NCBI GenBank assembly: GCA_036749735.1
Contig: DAINXV010000003.1
Coordinates: forward strand, 186,001 to 250,000
Source: Lawsonella sp012842085
GTDB lineage: Bacteria > Actinomycetota > Actinomycetes > Mycobacteriales > Mycobacteriaceae
Direction of reading: 5' to 3'
DNA: 64,000 bases
The notes below the pieces were generated by a model. That model searched no databases, was not told the origin of the DNA, and saw only the letters and a list, made by a program, of their open reading frames with translations. The translations under genes were made by a program, and so were the position numbers. Below are positions 16,730 to 25,057 of the stretch, one piece after another (position 1 is the first letter of the stretch; the number at the start of each line of letters is the position of its first letter).

Positions 16730-16747
16730 ATGTTTTACGCTACTTAT

Positions 16748-17656
16748 ATGCGAACGAATTGTCAGCATAAAGTTTTGAATCACCCCGTTTGTGTTATCGG
16801 TTTGGGACTCATCGGCGGATCACTGATGCGTGCGCTTGCCGCCGCCGAGGTTCCGGTCTTTGGCTGGAACCGTTCCGAAGCAACCGTGGAGGCTGCCCAC
16901 GCCGACGGCTTCGACGTGTATAACGACCTGCCGGAAACGCTGCTCCGGGCTGCGGAAGAGGATGCCCTTATTGTGTTGGGGGTGCCGGTGTATGCGGTGG
17001 CGGAGCTGCTGTCTGTCATTGTGGAGTATGCGCCGCAGTGTGCCCTCACCGATGTGGTGAGCGTGAAGGAAGAGGTGCAAGCCTTAGTGGAGGCGGCGGG
17101 GTTGGGGGACCGTTTCGTGGGGTCGCACCCCATGGCTGGCAATGAGTATTCAGGCTGGCAGAGCACCGATTCGAGACTTTTTGAGGGTGCTCCCTGGGTG
17201 GTTATGGCCGATGGGGACCCGGAGGTGACGGAGCGGGTGCAGTGCATGGCGGTGACGGTGGGCGCCCACATTGTGGAGACGGATCCCGTCACCCACGACG
17301 GGGCTGTTGCCTGCATTTCGCATGTGCCCCACCTGGTGGCCAGCGCTTTGGCGACTACTGGTGTTGAGGAAAGTATTGGGGGTGGGGACTTGGCGCTGCA
17401 GTTGGCCGCTGGGTCCTTCCGGGATGGTACCCGGGTGGCGGGCACTAGCCCTTCGCTGGTGCGCTCCATGTGTGAAGGCAACCGCCGAGCAGTGTTGCCA
17501 GTTTTGGGCCACATGATTGAGGAACTGCAGGCCTGCTACCGGGAACTCTGGTCGGAGGGAACGGTGGCAGATCTGACGGCACGCGGCAATGCAGCGCATG
17601 CACACTATAAAGAGGTGAAGCGCCACACCGACGAACCCACGGAGCCCGCTGACTAG
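16748..17656 (+). CDS. tyrA: prephenate dehydrogenase
   Basis: A 302-residue NAD(P)-dependent prephenate dehydrogenase for tyrosine synthesis. The dinucleotide fold GLGLIGGSLMRAL is at about residues 17-29. The catalytic-histidine region is VGSHPMAGNEYSG, and SHVPHLVASALA lies in the helical dimerisation domain. No ACT domain is attached, so feedback control by tyrosine is not evident. The frame is open far upstream to 16079, but that part is antisense to the acidic gene and not credible. The start ATG at 16748 is 18 bp from the divergent gene, leaving no room for normal divergent promoters. The order tadA, associated protein, tyrA is as in M. tuberculosis Rv3752c-Rv3754. Confidence 0.92.
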   Translation: MRTNCQHKVLNHPVCVIGLGLIGGSLMRALAAAEVPVFGWNRSEATVEAAHADGFDVYNDLPETLLRAAEEDALIVLGVPVYAVAELLSVIVEYAPQCALTDVVSVKEEVQALVEAAGLGDRFVGSHPMAGNEYSGWQSTDSRLFEGAPWVVMADGDPEVTERVQCMAVTVGAHIVETDPVTHDGAVACISHVPHLVASALATTGVEESIGGGDLALQLAAGSFRDGTRVAGTSPSLVRSMCEGNRRAVLPVLGHMIEELQACYRELWSEGTVADLTARGNAAHAHYKEVKRHTDEPTEPAD

Positions 17657-17662
17657 AGCTGT

Positions 17663-19566
17663 TTAGTCGTTGCTGTCGCTTGTCGGGCTGTCGCCGGTCG
17701 AAGCGTCGCTACCTGGGAGGTACACCCGCTGGAGGCGGATGTGATCCCCAAGCTCCCACACCTCGCCCAATTCCATGGGCTGCAGGTCTTCTCGACCAGC
17801 GGTGCGGGGCAGTTTGGCGGCCTCCTCCGCAATCCGTTTTTCTTCCTCCCGCTTAGCTTTGCGGTTCCGGAATTTTTCGGTGATGCGGGCGAAACCCTTC
17901 GCCTGGGACTGCGGCTTTTGTGCAGCTTTCTGCTTCTTAGCTTTACCAGCGCCGTCAACGGCACCGTCACCAGCTTTCTTGTCCTTGGAAACGGCTTTAG
18001 CGGCCCCGCGGCTCACATCCATTTCGGACGGCTCCAGGTCGATGGAGTCACGCAGCATGGTGGATCGCATGAAGAGGGCGGCCACCAGCCCGACAACCGC
18101 CATCACTGCGGTGGCGATGAAAATAATGGCGATGGCGTTGGCGTAGGCAGACTGCAACATAACGCCAATGGGGCCATCGGATTTCAGCACCGACAGGTCC
18201 TCCACATGGCTGAGCTGCTGCAGGGAACTGGCGTCAACACCCTGGTCCACCAGTCGTTCTGCACCGTCGTGGACGTAGTGAGTGAGGTTGCGGTTGAACA
18301 TTGCGCCGAGCGCCTGCAAACCAATGCTGCCACCCATGGAGCGGGCGAAAGTGACCGCAGCAGTGGAGGCACCAATATCCTTGTAGGCCACTGTGTTTTG
18401 GACGGCGAGCACCAGGTTCTGCATGGCGGCACCTTGGCCGAAACCAACCAGCGCCAAGCCGGCAGCCACATACCAGTAGGGGTGTTGTCACCAATGAAAA
18501 TGAGCATGATGGAGCCGCCCGTAAGCAGCGCCATTCCGGTGACGACGGCAGGCTTCCATTTACCCGAGCTGGACACCAGGTAGCCCGCAACGGTGGAGGC
18601 CACGAGGGCACCGATGGAGATGGGCAGCATTCCCAAACCGGAGACCGTGGGGGTGTAGCCGCGTCCCAGCTGGAAGTACTGTCCCATAAAGATGGAGACG
18701 GTGTTTTGGGAAACACCCAACATGATGGAGGTGATAACCGCCAGCCGGGTGATGGGGGTGTTGAGCACCTCGAAGGGGATAAGGGGTTCGGCGGCGCGCT
18801 TCTCCCAGAACACGAAAATGGTGAGCACAATAAGCGACACCACCAGCAGGATCCACAGTCGCCAGTCATCCCAGGAAAACTCGTTGGAGGCTTCCGTCAT
18901 CCACAGCATAAAGAGGGTGACGCCCACGGTGATGAGCACAGAGCCCAGGTAGTCGATTTTGGGTTTGCGTTTCGGGGCAGGTGGAACCTCCAGCTTGCGG
19001 TGCACGATCAGCATGGCGATGAGGGTGAAGGGTACCGCCACCCAGAAGCACCAGCGCCAGCCCCACAGGTCCACAATGAAACCACCGAAAAGTGGTCCCG
19101 AGACGGTGGCGACGGCCATAACCGCACCCATGTAGCCGTTGTATTTGCCGCGCTCACGGGGGCTAATAACGGAGGCGATGACGGCACCTGTGAGCGCCAT
19201 TTGGAAGCCCATGCCGACACCTTGAATGGCGCGGAAAACAACCAGAATTTCGGTGTTCCAGGAGAATCCGGAAAGTAGCGATCCCACAATAAAGATCCCG
19301 AAACCCCACATGAGGAGTGTTTTCTTGTGGAACTGGTCGGCCAGTTTACCAGCGATGACGGTTCCAATGGTGGAGGCGAGGAGCGCTCCGGTAATGACCC
19401 ACGTGTAGGCGCTTTGGGATCCGTGTAGGTCCTTGATCATTGTTGGTAGCGCGGTCGCCACAATGGTGAGGGACGTCATCGCTACGAACATGCCAGCCAT
19501 GACGCCGGCTAGTGCTTTGAGCACTTCCTTCCGGCGTTCCCTGGCGGCTTTTCGATCTGTGGTCAA
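17663..19566 (-). pseudogene. MFS drug exporter (DHA2/EmrB type), frameshifted
   Basis: One major-facilitator exporter read in two frames. The N-terminal part (19566 to about 18480) begins at TTG with aagga upstream. It holds the 14-helix family motifs: a cytoplasmic-loop GKLADQFHKKT, and RAIQGVGMGFQMALTGAVI. At the GGGG run 18479-18482 (CCCC on the coding strand) the frame breaks. In the other frame the protein continues YWYVAAGLALVGFGQGAAMQNLVL and runs to 17663, with a Lys/Ala-rich cytosolic tail. Adding one base to that run restores about 634 residues. The rest shows no decay, so sequencing error, recent mutation or phase variation are all possible. A marR gene lies 18 bp upstream in the same operon. 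Confidence 0.85.
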
Positions 19567-19584
19567 CTGTTGTCCTTAGTCGTG

Positions 19585-20160
19585 TTAATCATTGAATTTG
19601 CGGTACTGTTTGCCTATTTTTTGGCACTCACAGGGTAGGTCTGCGCGGATCACCCGGCGGAACTGGGCGCTCAGTTTTTCTAGCGAGGCGGCCATCGCCT
19701 CGACGTCCTCATCGTCCCACTCTTTGAGTGCTCTTTCCCCCAAAGCAAGGTGGTCATGCAGGCTGTCCTGCAGTTCTTCGCGTCCCACATCGGTGAGCGC
19801 TATGAGGATGGCTCGCGCGTCACGGGGGTCGGGGCGCCGTTGCACGAGGCCGCGTTTTTCGAGTCCCGAGATTTGGCGGGAAACCACAGATTGGTTGCAG
19901 TGGACGAGTGCAGCAAGGTCGTTGATTCTTATTCCGGCGGAGTCCAGCCCGTCCTTCCCCAGGGGGTGAGTGCCTTTTTCGGCTGCGGCCTGGTGGAATT
20001 TTTCTTCCTGGTGCAGGTGACGGAGGAGTGCTAGCTCGGAGCCGGTGAGTTCGGAGCACGCGTTTACTTCGGAGGTGATTTTCCGGTAGGTACGTTGGAA
20101 ATTAGCCATTTCTGCCGTGAGGCGGACTACTGATGGGCGAATCTCAAACGTTTCAGACAC
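19585..20160 (-). CDS. MarR-family repressor
   Basis: A 191-residue winged-helix regulator of the MarR family. The recognition-helix region is IRINDLAALVHCNQSVVSRQISGLEKRGLVQRRPD (core: NQSVVSRQISGLEKRG). The wing is DARAILIALTDVGRE. Helical dimer segments flank it. A Cys pair, CEC, near the C-terminus could be redox-sensitive, though this is only a suggestion. It precedes the MFS exporter by 18 bp, the usual arrangement for a repressor released by a transported compound. A perfect palindrome sits 18 bp upstream of its start, the likely operator. Confidence 0.85.
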   Translation of the reverse strand: MSETFEIRPSVVRLTAEMANFQRTYRKITSEVNACSELTGSELALLRHLHQEEKFHQAAAEKGTHPLGKDGLDSAGIRINDLAALVHCNQSVVSRQISGLEKRGLVQRRPDPRDARAILIALTDVGREELQDSLHDHLALGERALKEWDDEDVEAMAASLEKLSAQFRRVIRADLPCECQKIGKQYRKFND

Positions 20161-20177
20161 TCCATAACCATAACATC

Positions 20178-20196
20178 TATATTCACTATGAATATA
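20178..20196. promoter_or_regulatory. palindromic operator of marR-MFS operon
   Basis: TATATTCA-cta-TGAATATA: two perfect 8-bp arms with a 3-bp centre, 18 bp upstream of the marR start. Size and position suit autoregulation by a MarR dimer. Confidence 0.65.
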
Positions 20197-20215
20197 AATT
20201 GGAGCTAAATAGAAA

Positions 20216-20265
20216 GAACCGGGAAACGAAAACTAATTGCTCCCATGTATATCGTTTCCCGGTTC
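20216..20265 (-). terminator. long perfect hairpin, probable terminator
   Basis: A 14-bp perfect stem (20216-20229 with 20252-20265) has a 22-nt loop and the T-rich exit tttctattt on the minus strand. It would stop minus-strand transcripts before the marR promoter. Confidence 0.6.
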
Positions 20266-20266
20266 T

Positions 20267-20345
20267 CAAAAAGTGACTGCACACAATACCGGCGCTCTCT
20301 CTCGCACTAGCGGTCTCCCATCCGCTAGGCAACGCCACAGTCACT
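20267..20345 (-). ncRNA. candidate structured RNA, identity unknown
   Basis: On the minus strand a nested structure can be drawn. The outer stem GTGACTG/CAGTCAC joins 20338-20344 to 20273-20279. A middle GGCG/CGCC pairing joins 20333-20336 to 20291-20294. An inner CTAGCGG/CCGCTAG hairpin lies at 20322-20328 and 20307-20313, with an 8-nt loop. It ends in TTTTT (20272-20267), then the second hairpin follows. It matches no RNA family I know. It could be a small RNA, a 3' UTR structure or an attenuator. No promoter was identified. Confidence 0.4.
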
Positions 20346-20789
20346 TAGCCGCCTCAATCGCTCAAAAAAGCGGCAGCTTTTGAGGACTAAACATTATTTT
20401 TTTGTCCTGGTTTGAGTATGCAAGATTCTTAAACATCTGCCTAGTCAACTTTTGTATACCCGCTTTACAACCCTTAATTAATAATTGCTGCGGGGTGTTA
20501 CATTGTTTGAACCTTGTCCAACTCAATCGATAATGTATCACCAGCTTATTCACGAAAGCAAATTCGTAAACTTTCTGTAAAGGTGCTGCTCAAATGATGT
20601 TTTTCTATGGTTAAAATTCATTTTTAAACCATTATTTAAATTATTTTAAACATTTGGGTTTTCTGGACAGTACGTTTTTACAGACCTTTACAAACGGACA
20701 CGTATGTTTTTCACACCATTTTTTAATTAAAAAACTAATTGGCAACCAGTGACAACAAAACGATTTCTAGCAGATTCTTCTGAATCGGT
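20346..20789. other. AT-rich intergenic gap
   Basis: About 440 bp, far richer in A and T than its surroundings, without a convincing gene. On the plus strand, GCCGC (20348-20352) can pair with GCGGC (20370-20374), while the overlapping CCTCAA (20352-20357) can pair with TTGAGG (20380-20385). The two pairings cross, and T7 follows at 20397-20403, so an attenuator-like switch is conceivable. An AT dyad lies at 20608-20631. A 63-codon minus-strand frame at 20362-20553 is probably chance. Confidence 0.5.
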
Positions 20790-21545
20790 TCACTTTAGTT
20801 CGTCTGCATGCTGCGGGCACCACCAAGTTACGGAGCTCGCTATGAACTGTCCTTTCTGGTAGGCCGTCATACTTTTCTCCGCAAGGATGAGCGCCATTCC
20901 CACTTCCCCGAAGCTTGCACCCTTGTCGAATTGTTTACATACCGCTAGGGCCGCTTTTTTCGCTGATTCTGGTTTGGCTTTGATTCCCATTGTTAGTAGG
21001 GAGTTGCGGAAGAGGTCCGCTTTTACCTCCGGGTCCATGTCTTGCATTAAGACTGCTGCTTGTTCACTGGCTGTTGGAGGCTCGTTGACCTTTTTTACTC
21101 CCACTACTATTAGGGCGATGATGAGTGCCAGCACGAGTACTGCGGCGAGGATTTTCACCACCATTAGTTTGCGGGAGCGTTTTTGTAGTTTTTCGTAGTT
21201 GAGGGGTTGTTGCCAGTCTTCTATTGGTTCGGTTTCGGAGATGGCGTCGTTGAGTTTTTCAACGAATTTGAGGTTTTGTTTGGTGGTTTCGACGGTGAAT
21301 ATTCCGGTGTCGAAACTTTTTGGTATTCCGTGTTCTATGTTGCGGAAGTAGAAACGCAGCTGGTTTTTCTTTGTTTTTCCTTCTTTGGGCGTGCGTTTCC
21401 ATTCGGCGCTACGGATGGCTCCGACGGGGATCTCTACAGTTTTGCCTGCCCCGCGGCGGTCGTCTTCGTGTTTGACTGCCACAATTCTCTGTTGGGTTTT
21501 GAGGGTTGCGACGGCACCCACTGCATCGAGGTTGTAAACAGTCAT
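20790..21545 (-). CDS. PH-like/DUF732-like membrane protein
   Basis: A 251-residue protein of unknown role in three parts. Residues 1-115 look like a small PH-like beta domain: a repeated pattern of KTVEIPVGAIRSAEWK and LRFYFRNIEHG resembles DUF4429-type domains. One transmembrane helix follows (about 130-152, KILAAVLVLALIIALIVVGV). The outer part ends in a DUF732-like helical domain with two cysteines (AVCKQFDKG and TWWCPQH), the usual disulfide of that mycobacterial family. The topology predicts a cytosolic PH-like part and an extracytoplasmic DUF732-like part. No neighbour suggests a function, and it is flanked by long AT-rich gaps. Confidence 0.7.
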   Translation of the reverse strand: MTVYNLDAVGAVATLKTQQRIVAVKHEDDRRGAGKTVEIPVGAIRSAEWKRTPKEGKTKKNQLRFYFRNIEHGIPKSFDTGIFTVETTKQNLKFVEKLNDAISETEPIEDWQQPLNYEKLQKRSRKLMVVKILAAVLVLALIIALIVVGVKKVNEPPTASEQAAVLMQDMDPEVKADLFRNSLLTMGIKAKPESAKKAALAVCKQFDKGASFGEVGMALILAEKSMTAYQKGQFIASSVTWWCPQHADELK

Positions 21546-21799
21546 AGCGGATCCTCATTTGTCGGCGGAGAGAGCGGTTGATACATGCACTGATCTGTTT
21601 TCAGTTGCACCCTCTAACAATAGCTAAACAACCGGTTAGCAGGCATGAATAAGCAGCAATAAAGGAATTTCAGAATTACTTGAACAGCCAAGTGCAGGGC
21701 GAATTAGATCCATCTTCGTCAAGATAGACGCATATTTGACCGTACCGACCCTTAGTGGTCCATAAACGGTACATGAAAAGCAACATTAGCTAACGAATA
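21546..21799. other. intergenic region, no gene seen
   Basis: The leader of the DUF732-like gene plus filler. A weak nested dyad (gtaccgacc ... ggtc ... ggtac) lies at about 21742-21774. I saw no gene or recognisable regulatory motif. Confidence 0.5.
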
Positions 21800-21836
21800 A
21801 AAAGAACCGCAGGCCTTTGACCTGCGGTTTCTTCTT
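21800..21836 (-). terminator. terminator after tRNA-Arg
   Basis: Stem 21805-21813 with 21821-21829 (aaccgcagg/cctgcggtt), followed on the minus strand by ctttttatt. Confidence 0.75.
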
Positions 21837-21842
21837 AATATG

Positions 21843-21918
21843 TGGCGCGCTCGAAGGGATTCGAACCCCCAACCTTCTGATCCGTAGTCAGATGCTCTAT
21901 CCGTTGAGCTACGAGCGC
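21843..21918 (-). tRNA. tRNA-Arg(ACG)
   Basis: Cloverleaf with acceptor stem GCGCTCG/CGAGCGC and anticodon stem-loop TCTGA-CTACGGA-TCAGA. The T arm is GGGGGTTCGAATCCC-type and CCA is encoded at 21845-21843. This is the substrate of TadA, which is encoded at 15.5-16.1 kb. Confidence 0.96.
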
Positions 21919-22149
21919 CCGCTTTTAGCAGCAAACAAAAGTATATAGCCGCATGATCAGTTAAACAAAATCCGTTCTTTCAAACCAACAAGCTGTCAAG
22001 CGATTAAAGTCTTCTTCAAGGGTTCAATCAAAGCTCAACTCGAATTTACTGTGACGCGTCTTGGAAGAAGATTATGTCGATAACATCGTCTTTAGATATA
22101 ACTTTCCGCTCTCTGAATATCCATTTCTTCACCCCTGTAAAGGATGTCC

Positions 22150-23913
22150 ATGAGCAAACACGTCACTCGCCGTCAATTCCTTGGCGGTGCCGCACTATCC
22201 CTTGGTTACCTCATGGCTAAGCCAGAACTAGACAGCATCAACCAACAAGCATGGGCTACTCCCGCCCCGGGAACCTACAAGCCCATCGGCTCGCAAATGA
22301 AAATTAATGCCACCACTTTGCAGTACCACACGGTGCAGCAAAAGAAAGGCAACCGCTGGAGCCCCGTCATCGCAGGTAAACCGCTCCCGCTCATTACCCG
22401 CAACGACATTGCTAAAAGTGCCGGAAAGCGTCCACGCGTAGCGTTGGCGTCCATTGGTCAGCTATCGGACATTCACGTTATTGATGTCCAGTCGCCGGCA
22501 CGTGGTGAGTTCGTCCACACCCGCATCGGTTACGCCTACCGCCCCAATGAGGCACTCTCGAACTTCACTGTGCTAGCCGCCGTCAAGCGCCTCAACAAAT
22601 ACAACTTTGGCCCCATTTTTGGCCGCAAACTGGATTGTGTTGTGGTCACTGGCGACATGACGGACAACAACGAAACCATTGAATTGGAGTGGCTGCTCAA
22701 ACTGTTGAGCGGTGGCACCTTCTACTCCAACACAGGCGCACCCGACAAGTTCGAGGGTGTGGGGGCGTTTGGCAACCCCTACTTTTGGCAGCCGGAAAGC
22801 CCGAAGCCGGATCTTTACAAGCGTCACGGTTTCCCCTACGTGAAGAACTACTACCAGCCGATTCTCAAAACCCCGATTCGTTCGGAGGGCCTCAAAATGC
22901 CGTGGTTTGCGGTTATCGGCAACCACGACACCTGCCTGCTGGGTAGTTTCCCGAACCGTTTCAACCTGGAGCCCGTCTACACCGGCGACAAGAAGATCAT
23001 TCACTTCGACATTGACGACATTCTGGGCACCCCCTACGAGGATGCGGAAGACATCCAGGAACGTATTCTGGGGGATCTGCTGCGCGGCAAGAAGGAGCTC
23101 TTCCAGCAGGTCACCCCGGATCCGAAACGTGCCCCCTACAGTCGTGCCACGTTTTCCGCCATGCACCACGAGAAGCGTTTCATTGGTGCTGGCCCGCGCG
23201 GCCACGGTCTGCCGAAGGATGGCCGACTGTACTACACCTTCCCCATCTCGGATAAGGTCATGGGCATTACGTTGGACACCACCATCCCGAAGGGCGGCGC
23301 CCATGGGCACCTGGGTGGCAAACAAATGGCGTGGCTGAAGAAGCAGCTGGCCGCCCACAGCTCCTACTACTACAACGACGAGGGCAAGAAGGTTAAAGGC
23401 GGCGGTAAAGACAAGCTGCTGATGGTTTTCTCCCACCACAGTGCGGAATACATGCGTGGGCTGGGCAAACCGAAACCGACCGACGATGCGGACTCCCTAG
23501 CTAGCCACAGTCCGGAGGAACTCATCGAGGTGTTGCAGCGTTTCCCGAACGTCATCGCCTGGGTGAATGGCCACAGCCACGCAGCACGCATTAACGCCTA
23601 TAAACACAACAACCCGGTGCGGAGTTTCTGGGAAATCAACTGCCCCAGTTTTATTGACTGGCCGCACCTGGGTCGCATCCTGGAGGTTGTGGACAATAAC
23701 GACGGTACGCTCTCCATCTTCACCACTCTGTTTGAGCCGGATGTGCCGTTGGATCCGAAGAAGGCCAAGAATAATGTGGACCGACTGGCGTCCCTGAGCC
23801 GTCTGGTGGCCGCCAACAACTTCGAAAACCCCACCGAAACCCACCTCGGCAAAACCACCGACTGCAACACGGAACTGCTGCTGAAGAACCCGCTTGTGCG
23901 AGCAAAAGCATAG
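22150..23913 (+). CDS. Tat-exported metallophosphoesterase
   Basis: A 587-residue calcineurin-type phosphoesterase of the large actinobacterial TIGR03767-like kind. The N-terminus carries a twin-arginine signal (TRRQFLGGAALSLG) with cleavage probably after WA|TPA. The metal-site blocks appear in order: QLSDIHV, VVTGDMTDN, VIGNHDT, FSHHSAEY and NGHSHAAR. The substrate is unknown; related proteins are predicted secreted phosphodiesterases. I prefer ATG 22150, since aagg lies 6 bases upstream; an ATG two codons earlier overlaps that site. The gene stands alone, with a strong terminator after it. Confidence 0.88.
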   Translation: MSKHVTRRQFLGGAALSLGYLMAKPELDSINQQAWATPAPGTYKPIGSQMKINATTLQYHTVQQKKGNRWSPVIAGKPLPLITRNDIAKSAGKRPRVALASIGQLSDIHVIDVQSPARGEFVHTRIGYAYRPNEALSNFTVLAAVKRLNKYNFGPIFGRKLDCVVVTGDMTDNNETIELEWLLKLLSGGTFYSNTGAPDKFEGVGAFGNPYFWQPESPKPDLYKRHGFPYVKNYYQPILKTPIRSEGLKMPWFAVIGNHDTCLLGSFPNRFNLEPVYTGDKKIIHFDIDDILGTPYEDAEDIQERILGDLLRGKKELFQQVTPDPKRAPYSRATFSAMHHEKRFIGAGPRGHGLPKDGRLYYTFPISDKVMGITLDTTIPKGGAHGHLGGKQMAWLKKQLAAHSSYYYNDEGKKVKGGGKDKLLMVFSHHSAEYMRGLGKPKPTDDADSLASHSPEELIEVLQRFPNVIAWVNGHSHAARINAYKHNNPVRSFWEINCPSFIDWPHLGRILEVVDNNDGTLSIFTTLFEPDVPLDPKKAKNNVDRLASLSRLVAANNFENPTETHLGKTTDCNTELLLKNPLVRAKA

Positions 23914-23974
23914 GGGGTGACGGCAGTCCACACTGCTGCCATCTGCGGCTGTACATAAAGAGTTCTACATAAAG

Positions 23975-24015
23975 AAAACCCCGAGTGAGTGGTTTCCCAC
24001 TCCTCGGGGTTTTGT
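23975..24015. terminator. terminator
   Basis: A long stem of about 15 bp starts at aaaacccc (23975-23982), pairs with ggggtttt (24006-24013), and has one bulge. It serves the phosphoesterase gene (plus) and tRNA-Ser(GCT) (minus). Confidence 0.8.
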
Positions 24016-24020
24016 TAGCG

Positions 24021-24108
24021 CGGAGGCGAGAGGATTTGAACCTCCGGACCCTTCAAAAGAGTCAACTCCTTAGCAGGGAGCCCCATTCGGCCGCTCTGGC
24101 ACGCCTCC
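24021..24108 (-). tRNA. tRNA-Ser(GCT)
   Basis: A class II tRNA with acceptor stem GGAGGCG/CGCCTCC, anticodon loop CTGCTAA and a long variable arm. The CCA end is not encoded. Confidence 0.95.
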
Positions 24109-24148
24109 AAATGGCGAACGCGAAACGTTCACGTTCGCTATGAGTTTA

Positions 24149-25057
24149 TTAGGCAATACGCGCTGGTGCAAAACGGGTGAGCCACGACTTCCAATTCCGC
24201 CGCACCGCCCGGCCCGTCGCCGTCAGCACATAGAAAGCACCGTCCGCAAGGGCGATCATGCCGCCGGCCGACAGTTCGAAAGCAACCGCTACAAGCAAAC
24301 CCACAACAGCGACCACCGCACCCGTCACCGGCGCCAACCACAGCAGGGTGCGCCACGACTTCACACTGGGGGCTAAACCGGCAGCCGGGGCTGCCACCAG
24401 GGCAATCGGCAGCAGGGTTCCCACAGCTGGAATCATCACCACAATGGTCAGCACAATAAGCAGCAGAATGAGCCCCTCGGCAGCAGCGCCGGAAAGTCCC
24501 AACGCCCGGAAACCGGACTGGTCGAAGGCGAAGAACACCAGTTTGCGTCCCCACAGCACCATCACCACCAGTGCGATTGCTAGCACCAGGGCTGCGGCCA
24601 CCACATCAGCGGTGGTGACGTTCAGGATGGAGCCGGTGAGGAAGCTTTCCACCTTGAGGGGCAGTGGCTGGAACCATTTCGCCAGAAAGTAGCCCAGCGA
24701 GAAACTGAGTGCCAACACAATACCGGCTGCTGCCTGCGAGGATTGGCCTTTGATGCGGGCCAGCCGGGACATCAGCCACGCCATGGGTACACACATAAGG
24801 GCCGCCCCCAGGAAAAGGCTCAGCGACAGCACCGCGTGCCGTTCCCCCGACGACAACCCTGCCGCCAAAGGCACGGCCACCACCACACCCAGGACTGCCC
24901 CCGGGAAGGTGGCGTGGGTGACGGACTCGGTGAAGAAAATCCGTTGGTGCAGCACCGCCAGGCACCCCACCAAACCACCCAGGGCGCCCACCAGAATCGC
25001 CTCCACCAGTGGCATCCCAATAATTGTCCACATGGAGATGGAGAATGCGTCAGCCAC
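24149..25057 (-). CDS. Mn/Zn ABC transporter permease 2
   Basis: A 302-residue ABC-3 family permease (ZnuB/TroD/MntD type) with about nine hydrophobic helices. Typical segments are HQRIFFTESVTHATFPGAVLG (core TESVTHATFPGA), which contains the conserved histidine-glycine coupling region, and the later TLLPIALVAAPAA. The GTG start overlaps the end of the first permease by 8 bases, so the two are translationally coupled. Two different permease genes in one operon recall TroABCD/MntABCD systems, where they form a heterodimer. Confidence 0.87.
   Translation of the reverse strand: MADAFSISMWTIIGMPLVEAILVGALGGLVGCLAVLHQRIFFTESVTHATFPGAVLGVVVAVPLAAGLSSGERHAVLSLSLFLGAALMCVPMAWLMSRLARIKGQSSQAAAGIVLALSFSLGYFLAKWFQPLPLKVESFLTGSILNVTTADVVAAALVLAIALVVMVLWGRKLVFFAFDQSGFRALGLSGAAAEGLILLLIVLTIVVMIPAVGTLLPIALVAAPAAGLAPSVKSWRTLLWLAPVTGAVVAVVGLLVAVAFELSAGGMIALADGAFYVLTATGRAVRRNWKSWLTRFAPARIA

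Noticed and set aside
16079..16747. Upstream extension of the tyrA frame
   Set aside because: The extra 220 residues are Val/Ile repeats, the complement of the Asp/Tyr tract of the opposite gene.
20362..20553. 63-codon minus-strand frame in the AT-rich gap
   Set aside because: No ribosome site, no similarity, and composition as expected by chance.
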